A stretch of DNA of 64,000 bases from Pseudomonadota bacterium (GTDB lineage Bacteria > Pseudomonadota > Alphaproteobacteria > Acetobacterales > Acetobacteraceae): contig JAJZFB010000046.1 in assembly GCA_021805545.1 (NCBI GenBank), positions 109,501-173,500 of the forward strand. Direction: 5' to 3'. Shown here one piece after another: positions 47,584-55,845 of this stretch (position 1 is the stretch's first letter; every line of letters starts with the position of its first letter). The position numbers were made by a program, and so were the translations under genes. The notes beneath the pieces were generated by a model. That model was not told the origin of the DNA and did no database searches. It saw only the letters and a program-made list of their open reading frames with translations.

Positions 47584-49148
47584 TACGCGGTCCTCTCAGA
47601 GAGTTTCTTGGCCTCAAGGTCTCTCAACGCTTTGCGGTTGATCTTCCCGGCCGGGGTCTTGATAAGCTGGTCAACAAATTCAACGATGCGCGGATATTCA
47701 TGCGCGGAAAGCTGCTGGCGGGTGAAATCCTGCAACTCTTTGATATGCGCTTCATCCTTATTGCCGCCCTTGGCGACGATGAAGGCCTTGACGGCAAGCC
47801 CGCGCAAGCCATCGGGCACACCAATCACGGCGGCTTCGGCCACGGTTTCATGCCGCAGCAAGGTCTGCTCGATTTCCACCGGGCTGATGGTCCAGCCTGC
47901 GGAAATAATCACGTCATCGGCGCGGCCGCCATGGTAGAAATACCCATCCGCATCGGTCCAGCCGAGATCTTTGGTGGGAATCCACTCGCCCTTGCGCAGC
48001 AGCACGATCTCGCCCTTCACATCGGGCGGGCATACACTGCCATCCGGCGCGCGCACTTCAATCTGCATGCCCGGAATCGGCTTGCCGAGCGAGCCATCCT
48101 TCACCTTGTAATCCGGCGCGCCGGGGTAGTTCACCAGAATCACGCCAATCTCGGTGGTGCCGTACATCGAGCATACGGATTGCTTGAACAGGCTCTGCGT
48201 GTAGTCCAGCGTGTCCGGGTCAATCGGCTCGCCGGTGTAGGACATTTTCTGCATCGCGAATTTATGCTGCTCCGCCACGCCGCTATTGCGGATCATGCGG
48301 TAATGCGTGGCGGCCGCTGAAAGATTCGTAATCTTCAGCGTGTCCAGCGCCTCGACAAACACCTTCGCGTCAAACTTCCCGGCAAAGGAGCCGGTGGTGA
48401 CGCCCAGCGCCAGCGGCGCCAGCGTGCCGTGCCACAGCCCATGGCCCCAGGCGGGCGAGGACGGGCAGAAGAACCTATCGCCCGGGCGCACGCCCGTGCC
48501 GTACAGGGCCGCGGCGGTCAGCACCACCACGGCGCGGTGCGTGTGCTTCACCGCCGCAGGCAAATCGCGCGTGGTGCCCGAGGTGTACTGGAACACCGCC
48601 ATGTCATTCGCGCTCGTCTCCGGCGTGAAGGTGGCGGGGTATTCCGCAATGGCCTTCAGCAGATCGGTATCGAGCACGATCCTGTCCGCCGCCATCGCCT
48701 CCTGCGCGACGGGGAGTTTCTCCTCGTTCACGATCAGCAGCTCAGGCGTGCAGTCATTCACGCGCAGCTTCAGCCCGTCGGGGCCAAACAGCGTGAACAT
48801 GGGCACCGAAATGGCGCCGCATTTAAGCGCGCCGAACAGGCTGATATAGAACGCCTTGGACGGCTCCAGCATGAAGGCAACGCGGGCGCCTTTTTTAATG
48901 CCGCGCGCCACCAGGTAGTTGGCCAGCCGGTTGGATTGTTCGGAAATTTCGCGGAAGGTAACGGGCTCGATACCGCCCGCGCGCACGATATTCACCGCCA
49001 CGCGCGCCGGATCGGCGGCCCAGCGGTCGATACATTCATGCCCGATGTTAAACCGCCCGGGTGTGCCGTCATACATCTCCCACAGCTTGGCCGTGGAGAA
49101 TTCACGCTGCGCATCCGCGAAGGATGTGTATTCGGAGAGCTTCGCCAT
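47583..49148 (-). CDS. AMP-dependent acyl-CoA synthetase
   Basis: 521 residues from ATG 49148. ANL motifs: MAVFQYTSGTTRDLPAAVKHTH, YGTTEIGVI, GWTDADGYFYHGGRADDVIISAGWTISPVEIE and KTPAGKINRKALRD. The sequence resembles medium-chain or acetate-type AMP-forming synthetases. It activates a carboxylic acid with ATP and CoA. It is the first gene of a two-gene operon with the acyl dehydratase. The longer open frame upstream overlaps the promoter and is not used. Confidence 0.92.
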   Translation of the reverse strand: MAKLSEYTSFADAQREFSTAKLWEMYDGTPGRFNIGHECIDRWAADPARVAVNIVRAGGIEPVTFREISEQSNRLANYLVARGIKKGARVAFMLEPSKAFYISLFGALKCGAISVPMFTLFGPDGLKLRVNDCTPELLIVNEEKLPVAQEAMAADRIVLDTDLLKAIAEYPATFTPETSANDMAVFQYTSGTTRDLPAAVKHTHRAVVVLTAAALYGTGVRPGDRFFCPSSPAWGHGLWHGTLAPLALGVTTGSFAGKFDAKVFVEALDTLKITNLSAAATHYRMIRNSGVAEQHKFAMQKMSYTGEPIDPDTLDYTQSLFKQSVCSMYGTTEIGVILVNYPGAPDYKVKDGSLGKPIPGMQIEVRAPDGSVCPPDVKGEIVLLRKGEWIPTKDLGWTDADGYFYHGGRADDVIISAGWTISPVEIEQTLLRHETVAEAAVIGVPDGLRGLAVKAFIVAKGGNKDEAHIKELQDFTRQQLSAHEYPRIVEFVDQLIKTPAGKINRKALRDLEAKKLSERTA

Positions 49149-49196
49149 GAAATGGTTATGCCTTGTTTGTTGCCATGCCTGATTCTGGACCGGCAC

Positions 49197-49226
49197 TCTA
49201 TCGCACCGGCCGGGATGCATTGTCAA
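49197..49226 (-). promoter_or_regulatory. candidate promoter of the acyl-CoA synthetase gene
   Basis: On the minus strand a consensus TTGACA (49221-49226) and GATAGA (49197-49202) are 18 bases apart, about 50-80 bases before the ATG at 49148. The palindrome at 49229-49244 lies immediately upstream of the -35 box. Confidence 0.55.
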
Positions 49227-49228
49227 TA

Positions 49229-49244
49229 CACAATAGGCATTGTG
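49229..49244. promoter_or_regulatory. palindromic operator candidate CACAAT-AGGC-ATTGTG
   Basis: A perfect 6-4-6 inverted repeat adjoining the -35 box of the synthetase promoter. A further GCATTGT half-site is at 49217-49223. It is the size of a TetR- or MarR-type site. No regulator gene is adjacent, so the cognate factor is unknown. Confidence 0.5.
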
Positions 49245-49336
49245 CTTATGGAATACACTAAGCAGACATAGCCGCGCCCTGCCACGCCTGGGGCGCGGCA
49301 GGGCGTTACGCCCCATATTCAAGGAATATAAATGCG

Positions 49337-49969
49337 TTACCGGTCTGTCAGGCCGGTGAACAACTTAAAAATCGGGGTCCGTAGAGAGTTCTGCAAAAAC
49401 GCCAGCCCCCGGTAATGCCCAATGAGGATGGGCAATTCGATAAGCTGCCGCTCATCATAATCCGCCGCCAGCGCGGCCCATGTCGCGTCGGAGATCATGG
49501 CATGGGCCACCAGCTCCTCCACGGCGCGCAGAACCGCCGCCTCATGCGCGCTCCAGCCCGGCGCGGCGGAGCCTTGGGTCACGCGCTCAATCTCCTCGCT
49601 GGTCAGCCCGGCAAGGGCCTTGCCCAACTGCACATGCCCGCTCCACTCAAACGGCGCCTGGGCCAGCCAGCCGGTGCGCAGCACCGCCAGCTCGCGGTCA
49701 CGCGCGGGCAGCGCGCCGCCGGCCATGAATACCAGGGCCAAAGCCGTATGGGCGCGGGCCAGGGATGGATGGCGGATCAGTGTCGCCATCCATTCGGAAA
49801 CCCGGCCGTCTTCCGGCTCGTACCCGGCCGCCACGTCTACCTCCGCGTTCAAGGCCACGGCCTCGGGCGGAAACTGCTCAGGCGGCAACGGCCCGATGCG
49901 TGGCGGGCGGCCGAGAATTTCGGCCTGCCGCGCCGCCACCGCGCCTTCAGCCCCAACCGCTTCGGGCAT
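49337..49969 (-). CDS. carboxymuconolactone decarboxylase-family protein
   Basis: 210 residues from ATG 49969. AhpD/CMD-like helices: HPSLARAHTALALVFMAGGALPARDRELAVLRTGWLAQAPFEWSGHVQLGKALAGLTSEEIERV. The CxxC of AhpD is absent, so it is not a disulphide reductase of that type. The RxREL..LR.. and E.H block is the family core. It begins 14 bases after the large beta-propeller gene and is probably co-transcribed. A paralogue lies at 51872-52525. The function is unknown; it may be a lyase or decarboxylase in ring degradation. Confidence 0.87.
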   Translation of the reverse strand: MPEAVGAEGAVAARQAEILGRPPRIGPLPPEQFPPEAVALNAEVDVAAGYEPEDGRVSEWMATLIRHPSLARAHTALALVFMAGGALPARDRELAVLRTGWLAQAPFEWSGHVQLGKALAGLTSEEIERVTQGSAAPGWSAHEAAVLRAVEELVAHAMISDATWAALAADYDERQLIELPILIGHYRGLAFLQNSLRTPIFKLFTGLTDR

Positions 49970-49982
49970 TTTGAACACGGCG

Positions 49983-51578
49983 CTATGCGGGCCGGATGGC
50001 CAGCACACTGCCCTCGGCATCGGCCGAGACGTACAGCGTGCCATCCGCACCAGCGGCAATGCCGGCAAACGGCCCCATGGGGCCAGAAAGCGGCTGAATG
50101 GCGCCCAGGAATTTCGGCGTAATACCCGGCGGGGCACCCACCGGCAGGTTGGCGGCAATCACCCGCCGCACCCCGCTGGCCACATTGTATTCCACCAGCG
50201 CCTTGGCCAGCGCATCCACCACGTACAGCTTGCCGCCGCGCAGCAAAATGCCCTGCGGCTGCTTCAGCCCGTCCAGCACCGTCTCGGCCCGGCCTGCCTT
50301 CAGCTTCACCACGCGCCCGGCATGGCATTCAGACACATAAACCGTGCCATCCGCATCCACGGCCACGCCCATCGGCTCTTTCAGCCCCTCGGCCAGCATC
50401 TCGGCCTTGCCCGCTTTCACCGCATGCACGCGCCCGGCCCCGGCCTCGGCAAACACCACGCCGCCGCCCGGCGCCAGCGCCACGCCGTACAGCCGGTCGA
50501 ACCCCTCGGCCAGATATTCGCTGCTCTGCTCACGCGGCTTCCAGCGCGCCACCTGGCCGTTGGCGGTGGTCACCACCAGCTCGCCCGGGCCGCTTGTTGC
50601 CACGCCGCGCGTATAGCCGGGGCAGCCGGGGGTAAACAGCATGGCCGCCAGCTCTGGTTTACCGCCGGGCCGCAAATGGTAGCAAAACGGCCCATCCGCC
50701 ACAAACAGCACGCCATCCTCGCCCATGGCCAGCCCCAGCGGCCAGTTGAACCCATCCGGCACCACCGAGCGCAGCTTGCCGCCCGGCAGCACCTCGTTAA
50801 TCTGCCCGGAGATGGAGGACACGAAAATCCGGTCACCCACGAAGGTCACATTATCCAGCCCGGGGCAGATATCGGCCAGCACCTCTTTCTCGCCGGTGCG
50901 TACATCGATGCGCAGCACCTGGCCGCTATGCACCTGGGTGGACACAATGCGCCCCTGGGAATCAAACTTCACCGAATCCGGCACACCCAGATCACGCGCC
51001 ACCACTTCCGGCGCGCCGCCTTCCAGGCTCATGCGCCATATCTCATTGGCGCCCATCACGGGGAAATACAGCTTGCCATCCGGCCCTACCTCGAAGGCAT
51101 TGGGCATCTGCACATTTTCCAGAAGAATGCGCGGCGCGCCACCGTGCAAATCCAGCTCCATAATGCGCCCGCCTGGGCGGCACTCCCCCGCAATCAGGCG
51201 GCCTTGGTGCCAGGTAATGGGGTTGGCCACCGGAATATCGCCATACAGCACGCGCGTGCGGCCATTCGGCTCGCGCACGCTCACCCGGCCCTCGGTAATT
51301 TCCGTGGCGTATAAATTCCCCGCCTCGTCGAACACCAGATCATCCGGCGCCACAATATCGCCGCCCATTGGGCTGACCGCTTCAACCGCCCCGGTTTCCG
51401 GGTCCACGGCGCTGATCTGGCTGCCGGAAACCTGCGCGACGTAAAGCCGCCCATCGGCCCCGGTACGCATGCCGTTGGCGCCGTAAAGCCGGCTGACCGG
51501 GGTAATCCGCTCCAGCACCCAGCCTTCCGCCACATCCGACGGACGCGCCGCGACATAACGCCCGAATTGCATCGTCAT
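49983..51578 (-). CDS. large SMP-30/NHL-like beta-propeller protein
   Basis: 531 residues, roughly twice the size of SMP-30 lactonases, built of repeated blades with the pattern GxxxGxDGxLYVA: residues about 36-48 (NGMRTGADGRLYVAQ), 81-94 (DDLVFDEAGNLYAT), then NAFEVGPDGKLYFP, LGLAMGEDGVLFVADGP, MGVAVDADGTVYVSE and AGIAAGADGTLYVSAD. The N-terminus has no signal peptide, so it is probably cytoplasmic. Two propellers in tandem or one large one is possible. Coupled to the CMD-like gene, it may be a lactonase. GGAGG precedes ATG 51578; ATG 51572 is an alternative. Confidence 0.83.
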   Translation of the reverse strand: MTMQFGRYVAARPSDVAEGWVLERITPVSRLYGANGMRTGADGRLYVAQVSGSQISAVDPETGAVEAVSPMGGDIVAPDDLVFDEAGNLYATEITEGRVSVREPNGRTRVLYGDIPVANPITWHQGRLIAGECRPGGRIMELDLHGGAPRILLENVQMPNAFEVGPDGKLYFPVMGANEIWRMSLEGGAPEVVARDLGVPDSVKFDSQGRIVSTQVHSGQVLRIDVRTGEKEVLADICPGLDNVTFVGDRIFVSSISGQINEVLPGGKLRSVVPDGFNWPLGLAMGEDGVLFVADGPFCYHLRPGGKPELAAMLFTPGCPGYTRGVATSGPGELVVTTANGQVARWKPREQSSEYLAEGFDRLYGVALAPGGGVVFAEAGAGRVHAVKAGKAEMLAEGLKEPMGVAVDADGTVYVSECHAGRVVKLKAGRAETVLDGLKQPQGILLRGGKLYVVDALAKALVEYNVASGVRRVIAANLPVGAPPGITPKFLGAIQPLSGPMGPFAGIAAGADGTLYVSADAEGSVLAIRPA

Positions 51579-51628
51579 TCCTTATTCCTCCCCTGCCGGC
51601 CAGACCCGCCATGCTGAACACCAGCCTG

Positions 51629-51671
51629 GTGTCCCGGTTCTGAAATCCGTTGGATTTCAGAACCGGGACAC
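51629..51671. repeat. perfect 20-bp inverted repeat (palindromic element)
   Basis: GTGTCCCGGTTCTGAAATCC (51629-51648) and its exact complement (51652-51671) around a 3-base loop. It shares the TTCTGAAAT core with the type A elements and is followed by CTAG. The gap 51579-51871 contains this and the next element and no gene. Confidence 0.9.
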
Positions 51672-51702
51672 TAGAAAAATCAATAAGCTAAAAATCAATA
51701 AG

Positions 51703-51768
51703 CTAGTGTGATTCAGCTTCTGAAATTCGCGATATTTCACATCACGAATTTCAGAAGCATCACACTAG
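51703..51768. repeat. palindromic repeat type A, copy 2
   Basis: A 66-bp element bounded by CTAGTGTGAT and ATCACACTAG, almost identical to 19699-19764 (differences at two or three positions, for example TTCGC for TTCGT). The preceding ATCAATAAGCTA is present twice (about 51679-51705). Confidence 0.92.
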
Positions 51769-51871
51769 CGAGCCAGCGCAAGCAGCGTCAACCAGCCCGG
51801 CCCGCCTTGACGGGATTATGCTGAGCATCTTAACAGCATGGCCACCCAGCCCGGAACAAAGGGGGATTTCC

Positions 51872-52525
51872 ATGCCGAACGACGCCGCCGCCAAACCCGC
51901 CATAGACCCCGCCGTGCTGGCCCGCGCCGCCGCGCGCGATATTGAGATAAACGGCCACCCCGCGCGCATAGAGCCGCTGGGCGCGGAGAAATTAACCCCG
52001 GACGTGCTGAAGCTTACATCGGACATGAAGGCCGCCGCCGGTATCGCGGCCAGCGCCTATGTGCCGGAATTCTTCAACATCATGCTGCACCATCCCAGCC
52101 TGTTCAAAGCGCACTCAGATCTCGCGATGGTGCTGATGGCGGGCAACACCCTGCCAACGCGCGACCGCGAGCTTGCCATTTTGCGCGTGGGCTGGATGAC
52201 CGGCGCCCCGTATGAGTGGAACGCGCATGTGGATATGGCCAAGCGCCTCACCAACATATCGCCGGCAGAAATCGAGCGCGTCATCATCGGCTCCACCGCC
52301 CCGGGCTGGAGCGCGCACGACGCCGCCCTTCTGCGCGCCGTGGAGGAAATGATGGCCAACGCCATGGTCACCGACGAGACCTGGGCCATTCTCGCGAAAG
52401 CCTATAACGAGGCCCAGCTCATCGAATTCCCCATCCTCGTCGGCCAGTACCTGGGCGTCGCCTACCTGCAAAACTCCATCCGCGCCCGGCTGATGCCCAA
52501 TCAGGTTGGCCTCTCGGCGCGGTAA
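51872..52525 (+). CDS. carboxymuconolactone decarboxylase-family protein, paralogue
   Basis: 217 residues from ATG 51872 with GGGGGA about five bases upstream; ATG 51818 is an unlikely longer start. The CMD core, HHPSLFKAHSDLAMVLMAGNTLPTRDRELAILRVGWMTGAPYEWNAHVDMAKRL, matches the protein at 49337-49969 over nearly its full length, including GSTAPGWSAHDAALLRAVEEM. It is convergent with the Rieske oxygenase gene (15 bases between stops) and preceded by palindromic repeats. Probably a related step or substrate variant; the reaction is unknown. Confidence 0.87.
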   Translation: MPNDAAAKPAIDPAVLARAAARDIEINGHPARIEPLGAEKLTPDVLKLTSDMKAAAGIAASAYVPEFFNIMLHHPSLFKAHSDLAMVLMAGNTLPTRDRELAILRVGWMTGAPYEWNAHVDMAKRLTNISPAEIERVIIGSTAPGWSAHDAALLRAVEEMMANAMVTDETWAILAKAYNEAQLIEFPILVGQYLGVAYLQNSIRARLMPNQVGLSAR

Positions 52526-52540
52526 AGGCCGCCCGCGCGC

Positions 52541-53929
52541 TTAAAACCCCAGATCGAAAATCGGCCCGTTAAACGCCTGGTTCACGACGTTCTGCGCCTT
52601 GCCCAGCTTGGCGTGGTCCAGCCCGGCCAGATAGCCGTCGATGAGCCGCTGGTAATTGCTGATCATCCCCTCCATCTGCCCAGAGAGGCGCATATACTCA
52701 AACCCCTTGGCGTGCAGGCCAAGCTGCTGGCGCGGCAGGTTGGAATAATCCTGGCGCGGAATTTCCGGAATCTCCGCGCTGTCATGCGGCAGAATGGTGG
52801 GCTGGGTGATGCGCTGGTAGCCCTCATCCGGCAGGAACGCCAAGGACCAAAGCTCGAACAGGCAGGTTTCCGGCGTAAGCGGGCGGATGCGGTAGGAGGA
52901 CATGCCCGAATAATACGGCAGCAGAAAATAATGCGGGAACATGTACTCCACCGAGTAGTATGGGTGCTTTTCCTCCGCCGCGTTCAAATCCGGCACGGGC
53001 AGCCCCTTGGCCTGCCCTTCGGCGTAAATCTCCTCCTTCATGCGGCGGCCGAAAATCTTGCTCACCGCGCTTATATCATCCGGCACGCCCTCCCGGCGCA
53101 GCCGCTCGGCAATCTCAATCTCGCTCCGCAGCACCATGCCGCCCATGCCGGTATGCAAGCGCCCAAGCTGGGTAATGGTTTTTTCCAGATACTCATCCGC
53201 CGTTTCTTCCTTCAGCGGCACCTTTCCGGTTACATCGGCCCCGAAATATCCGACCTTATCCTCCGTCAGCGCCTGGAAAAGCTGCGGGTGGGTACGCATC
53301 ACATGGTAGCCTTCCATGAAGGCCTCCATCGCCAGCTTCCAATTGGTCGGCAGCTCAAACTGCCACCAGCCTTCCACGCGCAGATTCTCCACATTACGCG
53401 CATCCATCCGCTCCGCTACCGGCCCCAGGCACGCCAGCAGCGGCGGCGCGTTATCATCCAGATTGATAAAGGCGCAGCCGCCCCATAACTCCACCCGCAC
53501 CGGCACCAGGTTCAGCTCCGCCGCCTGCAGGTTTTCCTCGTCAAAAATCCTCTTGCCGTACACGAAGGTATTCTGCCCCTCCATGTTCCAGCGCCAGCCG
53601 TGGAAGGGGCAGATAAAACCTGCAGTCTTGCAATTACCGTGTTCCATTACCAACTGCACGCCGCGGTGGCGGCAGGCATTGGCAAAAGCCTTCACGCCTG
53701 CCTTGGTGCGGACAATAATCACCGATTTGTCGAGAATCTTGTACGCGGCATAATCGCCAATTTCGGGAATTTCCTCCAACCGGCACGCCATTTGCCACAC
53801 ATGCGGCCATAAATGCTCGCGCTCCAGCTCAAAAAATTCTTTATCGTAATAACGTTGCGCGGGAATCCTCTGCGGATTGGCCACCCGCAAAGGCACCTTA
53901 TTCAATGCCGCCGCCTCGTTCACCGTCAT
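52541..53929 (-). CDS. Rieske-type ring-hydroxylating oxygenase, alpha subunit
   Basis: 462 residues from ATG 53929 (GGAGGAG just upstream). The Rieske [2Fe-2S] ligands are C86-x-H88 and C107-x2-H110 (CRHRG, CPFHGW). The mononuclear iron histidines are H209 and H214 in EAFMEGYHVMRTHP. It would hydroxylate a ring or demethylate, using electrons from a reductase not encoded nearby. No beta subunit gene follows, so it may be an alpha-only enzyme like many demethylases and steroid hydroxylases. Its neighbours suggest the start of a degradation route. Confidence 0.94.
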   Translation of the reverse strand: MTVNEAAALNKVPLRVANPQRIPAQRYYDKEFFELEREHLWPHVWQMACRLEEIPEIGDYAAYKILDKSVIIVRTKAGVKAFANACRHRGVQLVMEHGNCKTAGFICPFHGWRWNMEGQNTFVYGKRIFDEENLQAAELNLVPVRVELWGGCAFINLDDNAPPLLACLGPVAERMDARNVENLRVEGWWQFELPTNWKLAMEAFMEGYHVMRTHPQLFQALTEDKVGYFGADVTGKVPLKEETADEYLEKTITQLGRLHTGMGGMVLRSEIEIAERLRREGVPDDISAVSKIFGRRMKEEIYAEGQAKGLPVPDLNAAEEKHPYYSVEYMFPHYFLLPYYSGMSSYRIRPLTPETCLFELWSLAFLPDEGYQRITQPTILPHDSAEIPEIPRQDYSNLPRQQLGLHAKGFEYMRLSGQMEGMISNYQRLIDGYLAGLDHAKLGKAQNVVNQAFNGPIFDLGF

Positions 53930-54147
53930 TCGCTCCTCCATATGCATTACGGCTCTTCGCGCCTTACGTGGCGCGCGGCCTTTCTTGCCTGTGTGGGCGC
54001 TGCGGAACGGCTCCTCGCGGCCTGTACGCGGCAGCACCGGCAAGTGTCCGATCCTATCAGGGCATCTTGCCGTGTCGAGCAGCCGGCATGACCCGGCTGG
54101 CCACTCTGCTTGCTTCCCCCTGCCACGCAAGCGGCAGGGGCCGCGCC

Positions 54148-55287
54148 TCATCCGGCGATATGCGCCGTATCCACCCAGGCTTTGCGCTTATCGGCCTCGT
54201 ACAGCGCCTCGATCAGCGCCTGCACCTCCGCCGCGCGGGCAAAGCCGGGCAGTACATCGCCCTTGCCTTTAATGGCGTGCACCAGGCTCTCGAACACGCG
54301 CGCCAGAGAGACGCGCTGCGCGCCATTATACAAATCCTCCTGCCCCAGCGTCACCGTATGGCCATCGGCCATGAAGAACCGCTCCGGCACCTCCACCTCC
54401 GCGCCGGTGGGCTCGTGATGCGGCGATTCGTTCCTGCTGACGTAGAGTTTGGCGCTCTGGATGCTCGGGTAGCGCAGCGCGCTGAGACGCAACCGCCCCT
54501 TGCTGCCAAATGCCTCGATGTAAAAACCCGGGCTGTCCGCCGCCGTCCACGAGGTGGAGAGCATACCCATCGCGCCCGAGGCAAAATTCAGCAGCGCCTG
54601 GCAGGTATCATCCGTCTCCACCTTCTGCACCTCGCCGTCCGGCAGATGCCATTCCTTCAACTGCGTCCTGATATTCGCGGAAACCGCGCTGACCGGCCCG
54701 AATAAATGCCGCAGCGCATGCAGCATATGCGAGCCGTTATTGCGCGTAACCCCCACGCCCAGGCCGGATTTGCCAAACCAGGTATAGGGAAAGCCCGGCT
54801 GGATTTGCAGGAAGAACGACATCTGCCAGGAGCAATGCACCTGGAATACCTCGCCAATCTCGCCGGCCGCGATCAGCTCTTTCATGAAGCCCAGATGCGG
54901 CAGGCCCATCACGCTTGCCGCCGCCGCGCCATGCAGCCCTTTTGCGCGCCGCAAGCCATCCAGCCGCGCCGCCGCTTCCGCCGAAACAGCAAAGGGAATC
55001 TGGTTCACCGCATGTTTGCCGCCATTCAGCGCGGCGGTCACAATCTTCTCGCGCAGCACCGGGTTCGTGCCCGCATCGATAATATCGATGTCAGGATCAT
55101 TCGCCATCGCCTCATACGACCAGAACGGCCGCGCCACGCCGAACTGCTTCGCCGCCGCCTCCGCCGTTTCCTGACGCGAGGTGCAGATCGCCGTCACCTC
55201 CACGCTGTCGCCCAGCGTGCGCCAGGCGGGCAGATGCGCCAGCGCGCCCCAATTGGCGCTGACAATCCCTACTTTCAGCTTGCTCAT
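54148..55287 (-). CDS. Gfo/Idh/MocA-family oxidoreductase
   Basis: 379 residues. Rossmann N-terminus LKVGIVSANWGALAHLPAWRTLGDSVEVTAICTSR, with GALAH in place of the usual GxGxxG. Later family markers are DIDIIDAGTNPVLREKIVTAALNGGKHAVNQIPFAVS and RNNGSHMLHALRHLFGPV, with the histidine common in the C-terminal half. Here EKP, usual in the family, reads NQIP, so the catalytic lysine of many relatives is replaced. It would oxidise or reduce a polyol, sugar-like or ring alcohol with NAD(P). It lies 16 bases after the NTF2-like gene. Confidence 0.87.
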   Translation of the reverse strand: MSKLKVGIVSANWGALAHLPAWRTLGDSVEVTAICTSRQETAEAAAKQFGVARPFWSYEAMANDPDIDIIDAGTNPVLREKIVTAALNGGKHAVNQIPFAVSAEAAARLDGLRRAKGLHGAAAASVMGLPHLGFMKELIAAGEIGEVFQVHCSWQMSFFLQIQPGFPYTWFGKSGLGVGVTRNNGSHMLHALRHLFGPVSAVSANIRTQLKEWHLPDGEVQKVETDDTCQALLNFASGAMGMLSTSWTAADSPGFYIEAFGSKGRLRLSALRYPSIQSAKLYVSRNESPHHEPTGAEVEVPERFFMADGHTVTLGQEDLYNGAQRVSLARVFESLVHAIKGKGDVLPGFARAAEVQALIEALYEADKRKAWVDTAHIAG

Positions 55288-55303
55288 GTTCCGTTGCCTC
55301 CCG

Positions 55304-55732
55304 TCATGTACCGGCTTGCATATCCATATGCAGCCGCGTCAGCTTCAGCGCCGCTATTTTCCATTCGCCGTTCACGCGCACCAGCCGGTCGTGGTAATGC
55401 CCGTAGCCGGTGAGCGACGGTTTGCCGGCGCCAAAAATCACCCGGTCCTGCATGGGGAAAATCGCCAGAGCCACATCGCCCTTCAGCTCGATTTCCGGGA
55501 AATGCACCTGATGCGCCGTGACCGCCTGGCCAATGGAGGCCAGCACCGAAGCCATTGCCGCATCCCGCCCCTTTATGGGCGGGCCGCCGCCCGCGGCAGA
55601 CACGTCCAGCTCGTAATCCTGGGTGAACAGCGCGCGCCACTCATCCCACTGCTTTGTATCCAGCAACCGGCAATAGCGCGCCTTCAACGCGCAAATCGCC
55701 AGCCGGTCTCGCGTATCGTCAATGGCTGCCAT
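55304..55732 (-). CDS. NTF2-like (SnoaL/limonene-hydrolase fold) protein
   Basis: 142 residues from ATG 55732. The cone-shaped alpha+beta barrel pattern: RLAICALKARYCRLLDTKQWDEWRALFTQDYELDVSA, then GRDAAMASVLASIGQAVTAHQVHFPEIELKGDVALAIFPMQDRVIF and YHDRLVRVNGEWKIAALKLTRL. This fold includes steroid delta-isomerase, scytalone dehydratase and ring-hydroxylase beta subunits. Here it might serve as a beta-like partner or isomerase for the Rieske oxygenase two genes downstream; that is inference. Confidence 0.83.
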   Translation of the reverse strand: MAAIDDTRDRLAICALKARYCRLLDTKQWDEWRALFTQDYELDVSAAGGGPPIKGRDAAMASVLASIGQAVTAHQVHFPEIELKGDVALAIFPMQDRVIFGAGKPSLTGYGHYHDRLVRVNGEWKIAALKLTRLHMDMQAGT

Positions 55733-55845
55733 GTCCGTCCCCCGCGCAACGCCCCGTTTCGGGGCTTTTAGGCGGCGGAGTAAAGCATTGTTTGCCGCCG
55801 CACCGCATGGCCCGGCGGCAAACATCGCGGCACCGATGCCGGAAA

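Noticed and set aside
45706..47937. 743-residue plus-strand open frame
   Set aside because: Antisense to the SDR, acyl dehydratase and synthetase genes; rich in His/Arg/Gly as expected for a GC-rich shadow frame.
49497..51314. 605-residue plus-strand open frame opposite the beta-propeller
   Set aside because: Shadow of the minus-strand propeller and CMD genes; no motif or ribosome site.
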